This document shows, one piece after another, positions 34,810 through 44,100 of a DNA stretch of 64,000 nt (the stretch's first letter is position 1; each line of letters starts with the position of its first letter). Source of the DNA: Hoyosella rhizosphaerae (GTDB taxonomy: Bacteria > Actinomycetota > Actinomycetes > Mycobacteriales > Mycobacteriaceae). The stretch is from the NCBI RefSeq assembly GCF_014643175.1, contig NZ_BMJH01000002.1:372001-436000 (forward strand), written 5' to 3'. The notes beneath the pieces are model-generated. The model did not search any database and was not told the DNA's origin. It was given only the letters and a program-made list of their open reading frames with translations. The position numbers and the translations under genes were made by a program.

Positions 34810-35834
34810 CCGCGATTGTCGGCTAGGAGCCTGTCCGCGACCATCGCTACACCGCAATCCTTGCCGGACACAAACTGGCCGTCGGTGACGCTCGGTGTTG
34901 TGCAGCGAAGCGCAATATCCGAGCCGTGGTACGCCTGGTGACGATCAAACGGCGACACCCCATTTGTGCCCGAAACATTCTCAGCATCATCAGGGCTTTC
35001 GGCAGGGTTGCACACATTATCGCCAGGGATGCACACCGAAACTACCGCCGAAGGATTACTCCGCATCCAACCGTCTTGGCCGCCATCGCCAATTGGGAAG
35101 AGACGAAAGAAGCCTTCGCCCTGAGTCGCACCCACCTGGGTGACTGCCTGCGTCGCTGATCTGCTCGGATCACCAAACATCACCACAGAAGCCACGTTTC
35201 GGAAATCTTGTGTGCCGCTTCGCTGCTCGAAGCTCAAAGCGGTATTGATGACGTCAGCGCCCTGGGATACACCAAACAAAACAATGTTGGTGCCCGACTC
35301 AGCGCAAATGTCGTTGATGTGGCGCAAAGATGTCCGCAGATTCTCCGCCCCGGCTTCAATCGAATCGCGGTATACCACCGGATATAGCAGCAGTCCTTCG
35401 CCCACCCGAACCGCCGGGTAAGTTACACCAAACCCAGCCGGTGCTGAGGCGCCCCTCGCTGTGAATTCAGCGGACAGCCCCTCGAAAAACTCGTGCCCTA
35501 GCGGGCCCATGCCGCGACCTTCAGTGCCGGCCGGGTAAACCGCCGACGCCGATGACGCCGCAGTGTCCACACCTTGCGGCGGTTCGTTGGAGCCGCGCAC
35601 GCCCAGCATGTACGTCTCAGCGCAGGCCGAACCAATTGCCGAAGTACTCGCAGAGACGTGGCTGTCAGTGATGTGGGCGTCGGGATCGGTGGTTGCGGAA
35701 GGTTGGGCTGAAGCAGACGGCACCAACACCATCGACGCCGCACACACGGCTACGCCACCCTTGACGAAGGTAGACCGCACCCTATGTTTCCGGCTACCCG
35801 TGGCGGTGCGGCGGGCCTGTCGTTTATGAAGCAT
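34806..35834 (-). CDS. Secreted cutinase-family serine esterase
   Basis: The 342-residue protein has a twin-basic N-terminus, a hydrophobic stretch (GGVAVCAASMVLVPSASAQ) and a signal peptidase site near SAQP. A cutinase domain follows with nucleophile serine in LFGVSQGADV, aspartate in CIPGDNVCNP and histidine in RHQAYHGSD. Cutinase-like proteins in Mycobacteriales are esterases or phospholipases of the envelope (Culp family). A C-terminal extension of about 40 residues (TTPSVTDGQFVSGKDC) with two cysteines goes beyond the usual fold. ATG 35834 has AGGGCG upstream. Confidence 0.9.
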   Translation of the reverse strand: MLHKRQARRTATGSRKHRVRSTFVKGGVAVCAASMVLVPSASAQPSATTDPDAHITDSHVSASTSAIGSACAETYMLGVRGSNEPPQGVDTAASSASAVYPAGTEGRGMGPLGHEFFEGLSAEFTARGASAPAGFGVTYPAVRVGEGLLLYPVVYRDSIEAGAENLRTSLRHINDICAESGTNIVLFGVSQGADVINTALSFEQRSGTQDFRNVASVVMFGDPSRSATQAVTQVGATQGEGFFRLFPIGDGGQDGWMRSNPSAVVSVCIPGDNVCNPAESPDDAENVSGTNGVSPFDRHQAYHGSDIALRCTTPSVTDGQFVSGKDCGVAMVADRLLADNRG

Positions 35835-35945
35835 CGCCCTAAGTGTCCCAGAAAACTGGTGTCATTAACCTGAGAAAATTCTCTGATTTTGCTTCGATGC
35901 AGGTCAGGCAGTGTGGAGTGGTGCCTGAGAAGAAAAAACTGAGAG

Positions 35946-36019
35946 TGCCCCCGACAGGAATCGAACCTGTGGCCTGGACTTTAGGAGAGTCCCGCTCTAT
36001 CCGACTGAGCTACGAGGGC
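35946..36019 (-). tRNA. tRNA-Arg (anticodon CCT)
   Basis: The minus strand folds into a complete cloverleaf of 74 bases. The acceptor stem GCCCTCG/CGGGGGC has one U-G pair. A D-arm follows (GCTCAGTCGGATAGAGC). The anticodon stem GGACT/AGTCC carries loop CTCCTAA, and the T-arm is ACAGGTTCGATTCCTGT. The anticodon CCT reads AGG (Arg). CCA is not encoded. Confidence 0.95.
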
Positions 36020-36192
36020 GCGCGCGACGCGTCGGCGGGGAGAGTCTACCGCGTGCAGGGGGTGCAACGCACGCCGACAACACGTGATCGAAGATCATTT
36101 TGTATTGCGCGTTGTTTCATCAGCGATTGTGACAACGAACATTGAGTTGAATGTGCCGTTGTAATTGCAGTTTGTGCGCTTACACTCAACTA

Positions 36193-36213
36193 GACGTTCA
36201 GATGGAAAACGTC
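36193..36213. promoter_or_regulatory. Inverted repeat upstream of the TetR gene at 36267
   Basis: GACGTT (36193-36198) and AACGTC (36208-36213) are reverse complements separated by 9 bases, about 55 bases before the TetR start. This is a possible autoregulatory operator. Confidence 0.4.
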
Positions 36214-36266
36214 AAAAGTGCAGTAGTGAGGGCTGAAGAGCCCCAGAACAATCGTTGGGGAAAAGC

Positions 36267-36944
36267 GTGAGTGGTCACTTTCAGTCGATAAATCCGGTGC
36301 GCCCAACTGTGGACATGCTTCGGAAGAACGAGATTTGTTCGCGAATCCTAGACGCGGCGGAAGAATGCTTAATGCAAGCCGGTTTCCGTGCACGAGTTCA
36401 CGCTGCGATAGCGCAACGGGCCGGGTTGTCTAGGCCCACTGTGTACAAGTATTTCGGTGATCAGTCCGCCATTATTGAGGCACTCTTTGAGCGCGAGATT
36501 GCGAAGTTCCTCAACCGACTGCATCCCGTGATCGAGGGCAGCACGCACGCTAAAGCTCGTGTAGTGGACAGCGTGGTTTTCATCGTCAGTTACGCGCGTG
36601 AACATGAACTCCTCCAAAAATCACTCAAGGAAGACCCCCAGGTTGTCAATCATTTGTTGGCAACCCAAGGTCAAACGCTGATTGAACGCGTCGCTGCTTT
36701 CATTTCGCCATATTTCCACCGGGGCGACGACACCTCACCTGTCGACGACCGCACCCTTGTTCCGTTGGCCGAATGGATTTACCGCGTGGTCACTTCGTTG
36801 ATCACCACACCTGGTGTTGTTGACACGGAAAGCCCTGAGAAGCTGCGGGTTTTCGTCACGGAATTGATGGAAATGCCAGCTTTGACCAGGGACCTCAGCA
36901 CTTCTCATGACACCGCCCGCGATACGGCGTCCACCACGGCGTAG
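36267..36944 (+). CDS. TetR-family transcriptional regulator
   Basis: The 225-residue protein has a helix-turn-helix (HAAIAQRAGLSRPTVYKYFGDQSAIIEALFEREI) followed by a helical sensor domain without recognisable ligand motifs. GTG 36267 is chosen because GGGGA lies just upstream. A TTG 12 bases earlier is possible. No obvious target is adjacent, since the following gene, cobF, begins 58 bases downstream and could be cotranscribed. Confidence 0.85.
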   Translation: MSGHFQSINPVRPTVDMLRKNEICSRILDAAEECLMQAGFRARVHAAIAQRAGLSRPTVYKYFGDQSAIIEALFEREIAKFLNRLHPVIEGSTHAKARVVDSVVFIVSYAREHELLQKSLKEDPQVVNHLLATQGQTLIERVAAFISPYFHRGDDTSPVDDRTLVPLAEWIYRVVTSLITTPGVVDTESPEKLRVFVTELMEMPALTRDLSTSHDTARDTASTTA

Positions 36945-37002
36945 GCGCCGTTTGTTTGCCACAGTTTTCGTGACTTACTAGGTGTGTGGCACCGTTGTGC
37001 CC

Positions 37003-37785
37003 ATGCGAACGGTTTCGGTGGTGGGAATTGGTGCGGGTGATCCTGACCAGCTCACCCTCCAAGCAATCAAGGCAATTCAGCGGGCCTCAGTGTTTTTTGT
37101 CATCGACAAGGGTGCCCAGCCTAGTGGGCTTGTTGATGCACGAATAGCGATGCTCGAAACCCACAAGGGTGCCGTCAACTTCACTGTCGTGGAAATTCCC
37201 GACCCGCCCCGCGACCGAACACCAAGCAACTACCAGCACGCGGTCACCCAATGGCATGCGCAACGCGCGGACGTGCTGGCCGCAGCCATAACGGCACATC
37301 TCAAGGACGGCGAAACAGGAGCCTTCTTGGTGTGGGGCGACCCCGCGCTATACGACAGCACGCTACGTGTTTTCGAGCTGATGCTGGAATCAGGAAACGC
37401 TACGTTTGAATACGAGGTGATTCCAGGGATCACCAGCATTCAGGCGTTAACAGCGCGGCACCGTATTCCGCTCAATCGCATAGGCGAACCCATTCATATC
37501 ACCACCGGACGCCGACTCCGCGAAGGCCTACCTGTGGGCGTCACCAACGCTGTTGTCATGCTTGACGCGCACTGCGCCTTTACCGAGGTAGCGGACCGCG
37601 AAGGCGGGGAGTGGGACGTGTGGTGGGGTGGCAATCTCGGCACAGTTGACGAAGAAATTATCGCGGGAAGAGTTGGCGACGTAGACGACGCAATTACGGC
37701 AGCTCGGAGTCGTGTGAAAGAACAAGCGGGCTGGATAATGGATACCTATTTGCTCCGACGCCGTGACGAACCGGACACCACTTAG
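37003..37785 (+). CDS. cobF: Precorrin-6A synthase (deacetylating)
   Basis: The 260-residue SAM-dependent methyltransferase belongs to aerobic cobalamin biosynthesis. It methylates precorrin-5 at C-1 with loss of acetate. Characteristic segments are VVGIGAGDPDQLTLQAIKAI at the start, FLVWGDPALYDSTLRV, YEVIPGITSIQALTARHRIPLN and WDVWWGGNL near residue 205. No other cob gene is in the window, which is common for cobF in mycobacteria. ATG 37003 begins the first beta strand. The stop overlaps that of the convergent acyltransferase gene. Confidence 0.93.
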   Translation: MRTVSVVGIGAGDPDQLTLQAIKAIQRASVFFVIDKGAQPSGLVDARIAMLETHKGAVNFTVVEIPDPPRDRTPSNYQHAVTQWHAQRADVLAAAITAHLKDGETGAFLVWGDPALYDSTLRVFELMLESGNATFEYEVIPGITSIQALTARHRIPLNRIGEPIHITTGRRLREGLPVGVTNAVVMLDAHCAFTEVADREGGEWDVWWGGNLGTVDEEIIAGRVGDVDDAITAARSRVKEQAGWIMDTYLLRRRDEPDTT

Positions 37786-39236
37786 AACAGTGCCGATGGC
37801 CCGCCCGGGATACCAAGACCTGGTTGATCGCTTTCCCAACTTTGGGGAACGAGACCCCACTTCTCAAGTTCCTTGATCGCCAAATTGCGGAGGCTTCGCG
37901 AGTTGGGGAATCGAACTGGGTCGAGACCATTGATACTCAGCGTGTAATGGTCGCCATTGCGGAGCAGGCACGCATCGATCACCAAGTCCTGCGCCAACGC
38001 TTGAGTCGCTGTGAGTCGTGGGTGCACAGCGCGTGCCGCTGTCGAAACAACTGGGTATTTTCCAAGTTTGGTGAGAGTGTCGGGCAACGTGCCGACGTTG
38101 GATGCGATGGCGTCAGCCACTGATCCGGCGTGGGTAAGTTTGCTGGCAATTCTGTCGGGAACGATGTGCAAAGTGGCCAACGGAAGCGCGGCAGGCCGGA
38201 CTTCTTCTGGCACAACATTTGCGGCAACCTTTTGGAACGCCTCACGAGACTTGTCGCGTATCAGGAACAGTTCACCATAGCGACTGCCTCGTGGTTTCCA
38301 TGTCAATGTGGACATGGTTAACGCATTAGACCTAAGTTCCTGAGTCTTTCCATCAGATACATCAAACGGCATCCCAATGGTGACGTGTTCATTGAGTCCC
38401 CGAGCGCCGGAACTAAACAGCAAATTCGATACGATGCACACAAAGAGACTATTGGAAGTGCCGTTCGATTTTGCGGCGACCGCGTCCCATTCGTCAGCGA
38501 TGATGTCGATTATCGTTGTAGCTTCACTCCAGTTCGGCGCCACCTTCCCAGATTTTGCGACTGTTGTGGCACGTCGTTTCCGGAGCGCATTAACGCGATT
38601 GCGGCGCATAAATCGAACGACTTCATCCCGGTTAGAGCCTTGAATGAAAATTCGGTAAAACGCAATAAGCGAACCAACGATGAATGCCCAGTATTGGGCA
38701 AGGGCATCAGTGAGCTCACTCCACAAGGGTTTCCGCTTGATGTTGGTCGCGATGTTCCCAGTAGCACCGCTTACGGCTGCATTGACGGCAGAGATAAGGC
38801 CCCTGGCGTCAGTGAGAGCGTGGGAGCAGACAAGGGAGACGACCATCCCTCCGTCTGAGATGCGTGCGGTACTGAGTTCCCACCCGATTCCATGTTCGGG
38901 ATTGAGTCGGGTTTGTGCACGCTCGTTGCACCAATCAACAATCTGTTCTCTCGGTATAGCCTGCGTGGTGTACTGAATTGGCGCGATACTTGCCCCGCGT
39001 GCCCAATAGTGTCGAGCCCCTGGAATATACGGGCGGATAACCCTCCGGTCGAGGTGACCATTCGCGATTCCTTGGTGTATCTCGGTGAGAGTGTCGTCGT
39101 CGACAACGTCGTCGAACATCCATATGCCCTGCATGACGATCGGCATTCCGAAGCCCCTATGGGTGCGCACGAAGTGCATGTCCACAAGGCTCAAATAGTC
39201 CGTCTGACTAGGGCGATCGGGGGGCGTGGGTGTCAT
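37782..39236 (-). CDS. CoA-dependent acyltransferase-like protein (WS/DGAT or condensation-domain superfamily)
   Basis: The 484-residue protein carries SHALTDARG, an HxxxDxxG variant of the catalytic HHxxxDG motif of wax-ester synthase/DGAT, PapA and condensation domains. Its length suits that superfamily. A hydrophobic stretch ([14 protein letters not shown]) near residue 200 may anchor it to membrane. It probably esterifies a hydroxyl group with an acyl chain, such as in a triacylglycerol, wax or glycolipid. The ATG overlaps the pgi stop (ATGA), an unexpected coupling to a glycolytic gene. It is divergent in sequence, so the exact substrate is not assignable. Confidence 0.7.
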   Translation of the reverse strand: MTPTPPDRPSQTDYLSLVDMHFVRTHRGFGMPIVMQGIWMFDDVVDDDTLTEIHQGIANGHLDRRVIRPYIPGARHYWARGASIAPIQYTTQAIPREQIVDWCNERAQTRLNPEHGIGWELSTARISDGGMVVSLVCSHALTDARGLISAVNAAVSGATGNIATNIKRKPLWSELTDALAQYWAFIVGSLIAFYRIFIQGSNRDEVVRFMRRNRVNALRKRRATTVAKSGKVAPNWSEATTIIDIIADEWDAVAAKSNGTSNSLFVCIVSNLLFSSGARGLNEHVTIGMPFDVSDGKTQELRSNALTMSTLTWKPRGSRYGELFLIRDKSREAFQKVAANVVPEEVRPAALPLATLHIVPDRIASKLTHAGSVADAIASNVGTLPDTLTKLGKYPVVSTAARAVHPRLTATQALAQDLVIDACLLRNGDHYTLSINGLDPVRFPNSRSLRNLAIKELEKWGLVPQSWESDQPGLGIPGGPSALF

Positions 39237-40996
39237 GATCGACCTCTCCACTTACGGTACCGCGCCAGTAGATCGCTGGTGGAGCCGTCGACTGTTGAGG
39301 CTCCGGGCGCACCCGAGGTGAGCAGTGGGAGAAGCGCTTGTGCCTGCGTTTTGCCCAGTTCAACACCCCATTGATCAAACGGGTTGATCGACCACACTGT
39401 GCCTTGAACAAAGACTTGATGCTCGTATAGCGCAATCAGTTGACCAAGGACTTGTGGTGTCAGGGCTGGCGCGAGGATGGTGGTACTTGGACGGTTACCA
39501 GGCATTACCTTGTGCGGAACCAGTGACTCTGGGGTGTCTTCAGCACGGATCTCTTCGGCGTTCTTCCCGAAAGCCAACACGTGCGTTTGCGCAAAGAAGT
39601 TCGACATCAAGAGGTCATGCATGCTTGCTCCGGCGTCATTGTGGAGGTCAGCAGTCGGTTTGGCGAACCCAATGAAATCACACGGGACGAGGCGAGTTCC
39701 TTGATGAAGGAGCTGAAAGAATGCGTGCTGACCATTGGTTCCGGGTTCACCCCAATAGATTTCACCGGTGCCTGTCTGCACAGCGCTACCGTCGAGGGTC
39801 ACAGATTTGCCGTTGGATTCCATCGTCAATTGCTGGAGGTACGCCGGGAACCTCGCCAGATCGTTTGAATAGGGGAGTACGGCTCGTGTTTCCGCGCCGA
39901 AGAAGTGTGTGTAGAGAACGCCAAGCATCCCGAGAACGATGGGGGCGTTTGCTTCGAGTGGCGCAGTGCGGAAATGATGGTCAACCTGGTGCATGCCATG
40001 CAGGAACTCGCGGAAATGAACTGGCCCGATCTGCAGCATCACGGACAGGCCAATCGCTGATCCGACAGAGTAGCGCCCACCGACCCAGTCCCAGAAACCA
40101 AAGATATTTGCTTCGTCGATGCCGAAATCTGTGACTCGCTCAATGTTGGTCGACACGGCGACGAAGTGGTGAGCTACCACGCTTTTTTGCGTCTCGGGAT
40201 CGGTCGCGAGCGTGTCGATCACCCACTGTCGGGCAACCTCCGCATTCGACAGTGTTTCCAGCGTGCCGAATGTTTTGGAAGCAATGATAAACAGCGTCCG
40301 AGCTGGGTCTAGATTGGCGAGGGTGGAAACGAGATCCGCTGGGTCGATGTTCGACACGAAATGCGAATCGATGCCCGCGTCAGAGTAGTGGCGCAGGGCT
40401 TGGCTGACCATAGCGGGGCCGAGATCAGAACCACCGATCCCGATGTTGACTACGGTTGTGATCCTCTCGCCCGTTGCGCCACGAAACTGGCCTGAGCGCA
40501 CTTTGTCAGCAAAATCCGCCATACGATCGAGGACGGCGTGAACTTCCTCGGTGATGTCGACGCCGTCAACAATTAGGGTTTCCGAACGCGGTAGCCGCAA
40601 TGCGGTGTGCAGAACCGATCGGTCCTCAGTTGTGTTGATGCGGTCACCCCGAAACATTGCGTCCCGGCGCTCCAGCACACCAGCAGCCTGAGCTACATCG
40701 CACAATTTTCGAATCGTGCTTGCAGTGACGATGTTCTTGGAGACGTCTATGTGTAAGTCTCCGACATCTAGCGTGAGCGTGCCAGTGCGGTGTGGGTCGT
40801 CGCTGAAGAGCTTTCTCAGAGAGGTGTTTCGCAAGCTTGTCGCGTCGTCGGAGAGCGCACGCCACTCGGGCGTCGACGTGATTCCGGTGGCCGCAGGACC
40901 GTGGGAATTACGCGGTGTCTCAGGTTTCAGCGTCCCAGGTTTTAGCGTCCCAGGATCCGGCGTCGTGGGATTCGATTTCACTGCATCTGAATTCAC
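39233..40996 (-). CDS. pgi: Glucose-6-phosphate isomerase
   Basis: The 587-residue enzyme interconverts glucose-6-phosphate and fructose-6-phosphate. Motifs include [32 protein letters not shown], the catalytic histidine in [11 protein letters not shown] and [15 protein letters not shown] 40996 follows AGGAGTGCCCCT. The first 40 residues form a low-complexity extension encoded by a 15-bp DNA repeat around 40919-40954 (product [10 protein letters not shown]). The gene lies between chorismate mutase and an acyltransferase on the minus strand, similar to the pgi-Rv0948c order in M. tuberculosis. Confidence 0.95.
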   Translation of the reverse strand: MNSDAVKSNPTTPDPGTLKPGTLKPETPRNSHGPAATGITSTPEWRALSDDATSLRNTSLRKLFSDDPHRTGTLTLDVGDLHIDVSKNIVTASTIRKLCDVAQAAGVLERRDAMFRGDRINTTEDRSVLHTALRLPRSETLIVDGVDITEEVHAVLDRMADFADKVRSGQFRGATGERITTVVNIGIGGSDLGPAMVSQALRHYSDAGIDSHFVSNIDPADLVSTLANLDPARTLFIIASKTFGTLETLSNAEVARQWVIDTLATDPETQKSVVAHHFVAVSTNIERVTDFGIDEANIFGFWDWVGGRYSVGSAIGLSVMLQIGPVHFREFLHGMHQVDHHFRTAPLEANAPIVLGMLGVLYTHFFGAETRAVLPYSNDLARFPAYLQQLTMESNGKSVTLDGSAVQTGTGEIYWGEPGTNGQHAFFQLLHQGTRLVPCDFIGFAKPTADLHNDAGASMHDLLMSNFFAQTHVLAFGKNAEEIRAEDTPESLVPHKVMPGNRPSTTILAPALTPQVLGQLIALYEHQVFVQGTVWSINPFDQWGVELGKTQAQALLPLLTSGAPGASTVDGSTSDLLARYRKWRGRS

Positions 40997-41027
40997 AGGG
41001 GCACTCCTGACGACGGTGCGGTGAGTT

Positions 41028-41363
41028 CTACTGATGTGGGTCCCGACCAAGGCGGCCACGCCCGAGACGCAACAGAAGCATCGCGAGGGTGTGCCCTTCG
41101 GGGCCGAGTTCACTAAACCGTTCGATGACCTTCATTTCACGATTGTGGACTAATCGCGGCCCACCCGAGGCCATTCGGAGGCGCCCAACGATGCGCGAAA
41201 CCTCAGAGCGGCGCTTGATTGCGTTGAGTATTTGAGCGTCTAGTTCGTCAATCTCTTTTCGCAGATCATCAATATTTGGAGTTGCTGGCTCTGCGGGAAC
41301 CTCGCCGGCGCTGGGGGCAGCTGCCTTCGGTTCGGCAGAGTGGTCAGCGGGTGGCGTTGTCAC
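41028..41363 (-). CDS. Intracellular chorismate mutase, AroQ-delta type
   Basis: The 111-residue protein matches M. tuberculosis Rv0948c, which converts chorismate to prephenate and is activated by DAHP synthase. The core contains [33 protein letters not shown] and ends [13 protein letters not shown], like Rv0948c. About 25 extra Pro/Ala-rich residues precede the core. GTG 41363 with GGGGACAATT upstream is the chosen start. A longer frame exists but has no support. It is divergent from uvrD1. Confidence 0.92.
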   Translation of the reverse strand: MTTPPADHSAEPKAAAPSAGEVPAEPATPNIDDLRKEIDELDAQILNAIKRRSEVSRIVGRLRMASGGPRLVHNREMKVIERFSELGPEGHTLAMLLLRLGRGRLGRDPHQ

Positions 41364-41676
41364 AATTGTCCCCTGTCGTAGCGGCTGTAGATGATCCGTG
41401 CTGCATGAAAATGTGCTGCACACGTCTTGTGATTCTGCCACGGGTCCGTGACAAGTTTGTGGTGGGAATCGTCAGAGTGAGTTTTGACTGTGAGGTTTCG
41501 ACAGTGAAGTTTTGACAGTGACACTGCCTATGCTGGGTGGAGTCGACAAGTTTGAGTGCACACCGGATGTGGGGCTTACGTGTTGCGTGTGGCCGATCGG
41601 TGAAGGTGGGAAGAGGGAAGTTCTGTTTACAACGAGTACGCAGCATAGTTCGGGGCCCGGATCAGAGGCGAGCACA
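41364..41676. other. Divergent promoter region of chorismate mutase and uvrD1 with 14-bp tandem repeats
   Basis: These 313 bases hold no convincing gene, though the uvrD1 frame is open back to 41512. Three direct repeats of a 14-base unit (GACAGTGAAGTTTT and variants) begin at 41486, 41500 and 41514. A degenerate fourth lies before them near 41472. They look like a regulator array. No mycobacterial LexA box was seen. Confidence 0.6.
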
Positions 41677-44037
41677 GTGAGTGCGGATTCTCTTATCGAG
41701 GGTCTAAACCCACAGCAGCAGGAGGCGGTGCTCCATGCCAATGCGCCATTGCTGATTGTCGCTGGGGCCGGTTCAGGCAAGACTGCGGTGCTGACACGCA
41801 GGATCGCGTACCTTCTCGGGCACCGCGGAGTGCGACCGTCCGAGGTGCTGGCGATTACGTTTACCAACAAAGCTGCTGCAGAAATGCGGGAGCGTGTCAG
41901 CCAGCGCGTAGGACCTGTCGCAGCTTCAATGTGGGTTGCGACGTTCCACTCGACATGTGTGCGTATTCTGCGTGCTCAATCAGGAGTCATTGAGGGCCTT
42001 AATTCAAACTTCTCGATCTACGATGCCGACGATTCGCGCCGACTGCTGTCGATGATCGCCAAAGACCTAGACATCGATATACGACGCTTTACTCCGCGTC
42101 TGCTGGCGACCCACATCTCTAACTTGAAGAACGAACTCATCAGCGTCGAGCAAGCAGCTGCGTCGGCGGAGGTGGAAGCCAATGAGTTTTCGCGACTAGT
42201 GGCGAAGGTCTACGGCATATATCAGCGGCGACTACGAGACGCGAATGCCGTCGATTTTGACGACCTTATTGGTGAGACGGTTCGAATCCTGCAGTCATAC
42301 CCAGACATCGCGGCGTATTACCATCGCCGCTTCAAGCACATTCTGGTCGACGAGTATCAGGATACGAACCATGCTCAATACGTCCTGGTGCGGGAGCTGG
42401 CGGGTGCAGGAACTCATCACACGGAAGGTGTGCCCCAGGCTGAGCTGTGCGTGGTTGGTGACGCAGACCAATCGATCTACGCCTTCCGCGGCGCTACCAT
42501 CCGCAACATCGTTGAGTTCGAACGAGATTTCACCGATGCCAAGACTATTTTGCTGGAACAAAACTACCGATCCACGCAAAACATTCTGTCGGCGGCGAAC
42601 GCCGTCATTGCGCAGAACTCGGGGCGGCGGCCGAAAAAGTTGTGGACCGATGCGGGCGCTGGCGAACCAATCTACGGTTATGTTGCCGATGATGAGCGTG
42701 ACGAAGCGATGTTCGTTGCTTCCGAAATCGACCGGCTCCATTCCAGTGGGGCTGTGAACTACAGCGACATCGCAGTGTTCTACCGCACCAATAATTCGTC
42801 GCGAGCTCTGGAAGAAGTCTTCATCCGGCACGGTTTGCCGTACAAAGTGGTCGGCGGTGTGCGCTTCTACGAACGCAAAGAAGTTCGCGATATCGTCGCC
42901 TACCTTCGGGTGCTCGCGAACCCTGACGACGCAGTGAGTCTTCGCCGCATTCTCAACACCCCGCGTCGCGGCATTGGGGATCGTGCTGAAGCGTGCGTCT
43001 CAGTGCACGCTGAACAGCAAGATATTGGTTTCGCTGCGGCGCTTCGCGATGCTGCGGCCGGTGAAGTGCGGTTGCTTGGCACTCGAGCGCAGAAGGCCAT
43101 CGCTGCGTTTGTTCAGTTGCTTGATGAGTTGCGAGAGCCTCTACACAACGGGACGGCATTAAGTGAGACTGGCGGCCTCGATATCGGTCGCGTGGTCGAG
43201 CACATTCTGGACCAGACGGGCTACCGCGCGGAATTGGAAGCGAGCAACGACCCGCAAGATGGTGCGCGTCTCGACAACCTCAATGAGCTGGTGAGCGTCG
43301 CGGCGGAATTTAGCGTTGATGCGGCGCGGTTAGTAGCGGAGGGGTTCGAAACAGGGGAGGGCGAGCCTGAAGTAGGTTCCTTGGCCTCATTCCTTGAACG
43401 GGTGTCCCTAGTTGCTGATACGGATCAGATTCCCGAGTCTGAGTCTGGCGTGGTCACGCTGATGACGCTCCACACGGCAAAAGGCCTCGAATTTCCCGTC
43501 GTGTTTGTTACTGGCTGGGAAGACGGGCAATTTCCTCATATGCGAGCACTTGGTGACCCTGATGAATTGTCGGAGGAACGACGCCTAGCTTATGTCGGTA
43601 TTACGCGCGCGAAGGAGACCCTCTACCTGACGCGAGCGATAACCCGCTCGGCGTGGGGGCAGCCCACAGCAAACCCTGAATCACGGTTTTTGCAGGAGAT
43701 TCCGTCTGAACTGGTGCAGTGGAAACGGTCCGCCCCACAGCGTCGAACACCGTCGTACGGTGGCAGTTCGTACGGTGGCAGTTCGTTCGGTGGTAATTCC
43801 TTCGGTGGCGCTGCACCGAGCGGCACGACCGGTGATATGCGCGGACGACCAGCTCGTTCACGCGGACCGGTACTTGTTCTTGAGGCGGGCGACCGTGTCA
43901 ATCATGACAAGTATGGGTTGGGGAAGGTACTGAACGTGGAGGGCTCAGGTCCGATGGCGCGTGCGACAGTCGACTTCGGTTCGGCCGGTCGCGTGTCGCT
44001 ATTGCTGATGGCCGGCGTTCCCATGACGAAGCTGTAG
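41677..44037 (+). CDS. uvrD1: ATP-dependent DNA helicase UvrD1/PcrA
   Basis: The 786-residue superfamily 1A helicase unwinds DNA 3'-5' in nucleotide-excision repair, and in mycobacteria it works with Ku. Motifs are the Q-motif GLNPQQQEAVLH, Walker A VAGAGSGKTAVLTRRI, motif Ia ITFTNKAAAEM, DEYQDTNHAQ, GDADQSIYAFRGA, TLHTAKGLEFPVVFV and VGITRAKETLYLTRA. A Gly/Ser-rich linker from a 15-bp repeat (43756-43815) leads to a C-terminal Tudor-like domain (DRVNHDKYGLGKVLNVEG) known to bind RNA polymerase. GTG 41677 fits the family start. An extension to 41512 is possible. Confidence 0.93.
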   Translation: MSADSLIEGLNPQQQEAVLHANAPLLIVAGAGSGKTAVLTRRIAYLLGHRGVRPSEVLAITFTNKAAAEMRERVSQRVGPVAASMWVATFHSTCVRILRAQSGVIEGLNSNFSIYDADDSRRLLSMIAKDLDIDIRRFTPRLLATHISNLKNELISVEQAAASAEVEANEFSRLVAKVYGIYQRRLRDANAVDFDDLIGETVRILQSYPDIAAYYHRRFKHILVDEYQDTNHAQYVLVRELAGAGTHHTEGVPQAELCVVGDADQSIYAFRGATIRNIVEFERDFTDAKTILLEQNYRSTQNILSAANAVIAQNSGRRPKKLWTDAGAGEPIYGYVADDERDEAMFVASEIDRLHSSGAVNYSDIAVFYRTNNSSRALEEVFIRHGLPYKVVGGVRFYERKEVRDIVAYLRVLANPDDAVSLRRILNTPRRGIGDRAEACVSVHAEQQDIGFAAALRDAAAGEVRLLGTRAQKAIAAFVQLLDELREPLHNGTALSETGGLDIGRVVEHILDQTGYRAELEASNDPQDGARLDNLNELVSVAAEFSVDAARLVAEGFETGEGEPEVGSLASFLERVSLVADTDQIPESESGVVTLMTLHTAKGLEFPVVFVTGWEDGQFPHMRALGDPDELSEERRLAYVGITRAKETLYLTRAITRSAWGQPTANPESRFLQEIPSELVQWKRSAPQRRTPSYGGSSYGGSSFGGNSFGGAAPSGTTGDMRGRPARSRGPVLVLEAGDRVNHDKYGLGKVLNVEGSGPMARATVDFGSAGRVSLLLMAGVPMTKL

Positions 44038-44048
44038 TCACATAAACG

Positions 44049-44084
44049 AATGGTGGCGCCCATCCGAGGATGGGCGCCACCATT
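44049..44084. terminator. Bidirectional terminator between uvrD1 and the M23 peptidase gene
   Basis: A perfect 16-bp stem (44049-44064 with 44069-44084) closes a CGAG tetraloop between two converging genes. Confidence 0.88.
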
Positions 44085-44100
44085 GTGAGACGTTAACGAA

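Noticed and set aside
41512-41676. 55-residue upstream extension of UvrD1
   Set aside because: It contains the 14-bp repeats and a cysteine-rich segment not seen in the family. The GTG at 41677 gives the usual start, but the extension is not fully excluded.
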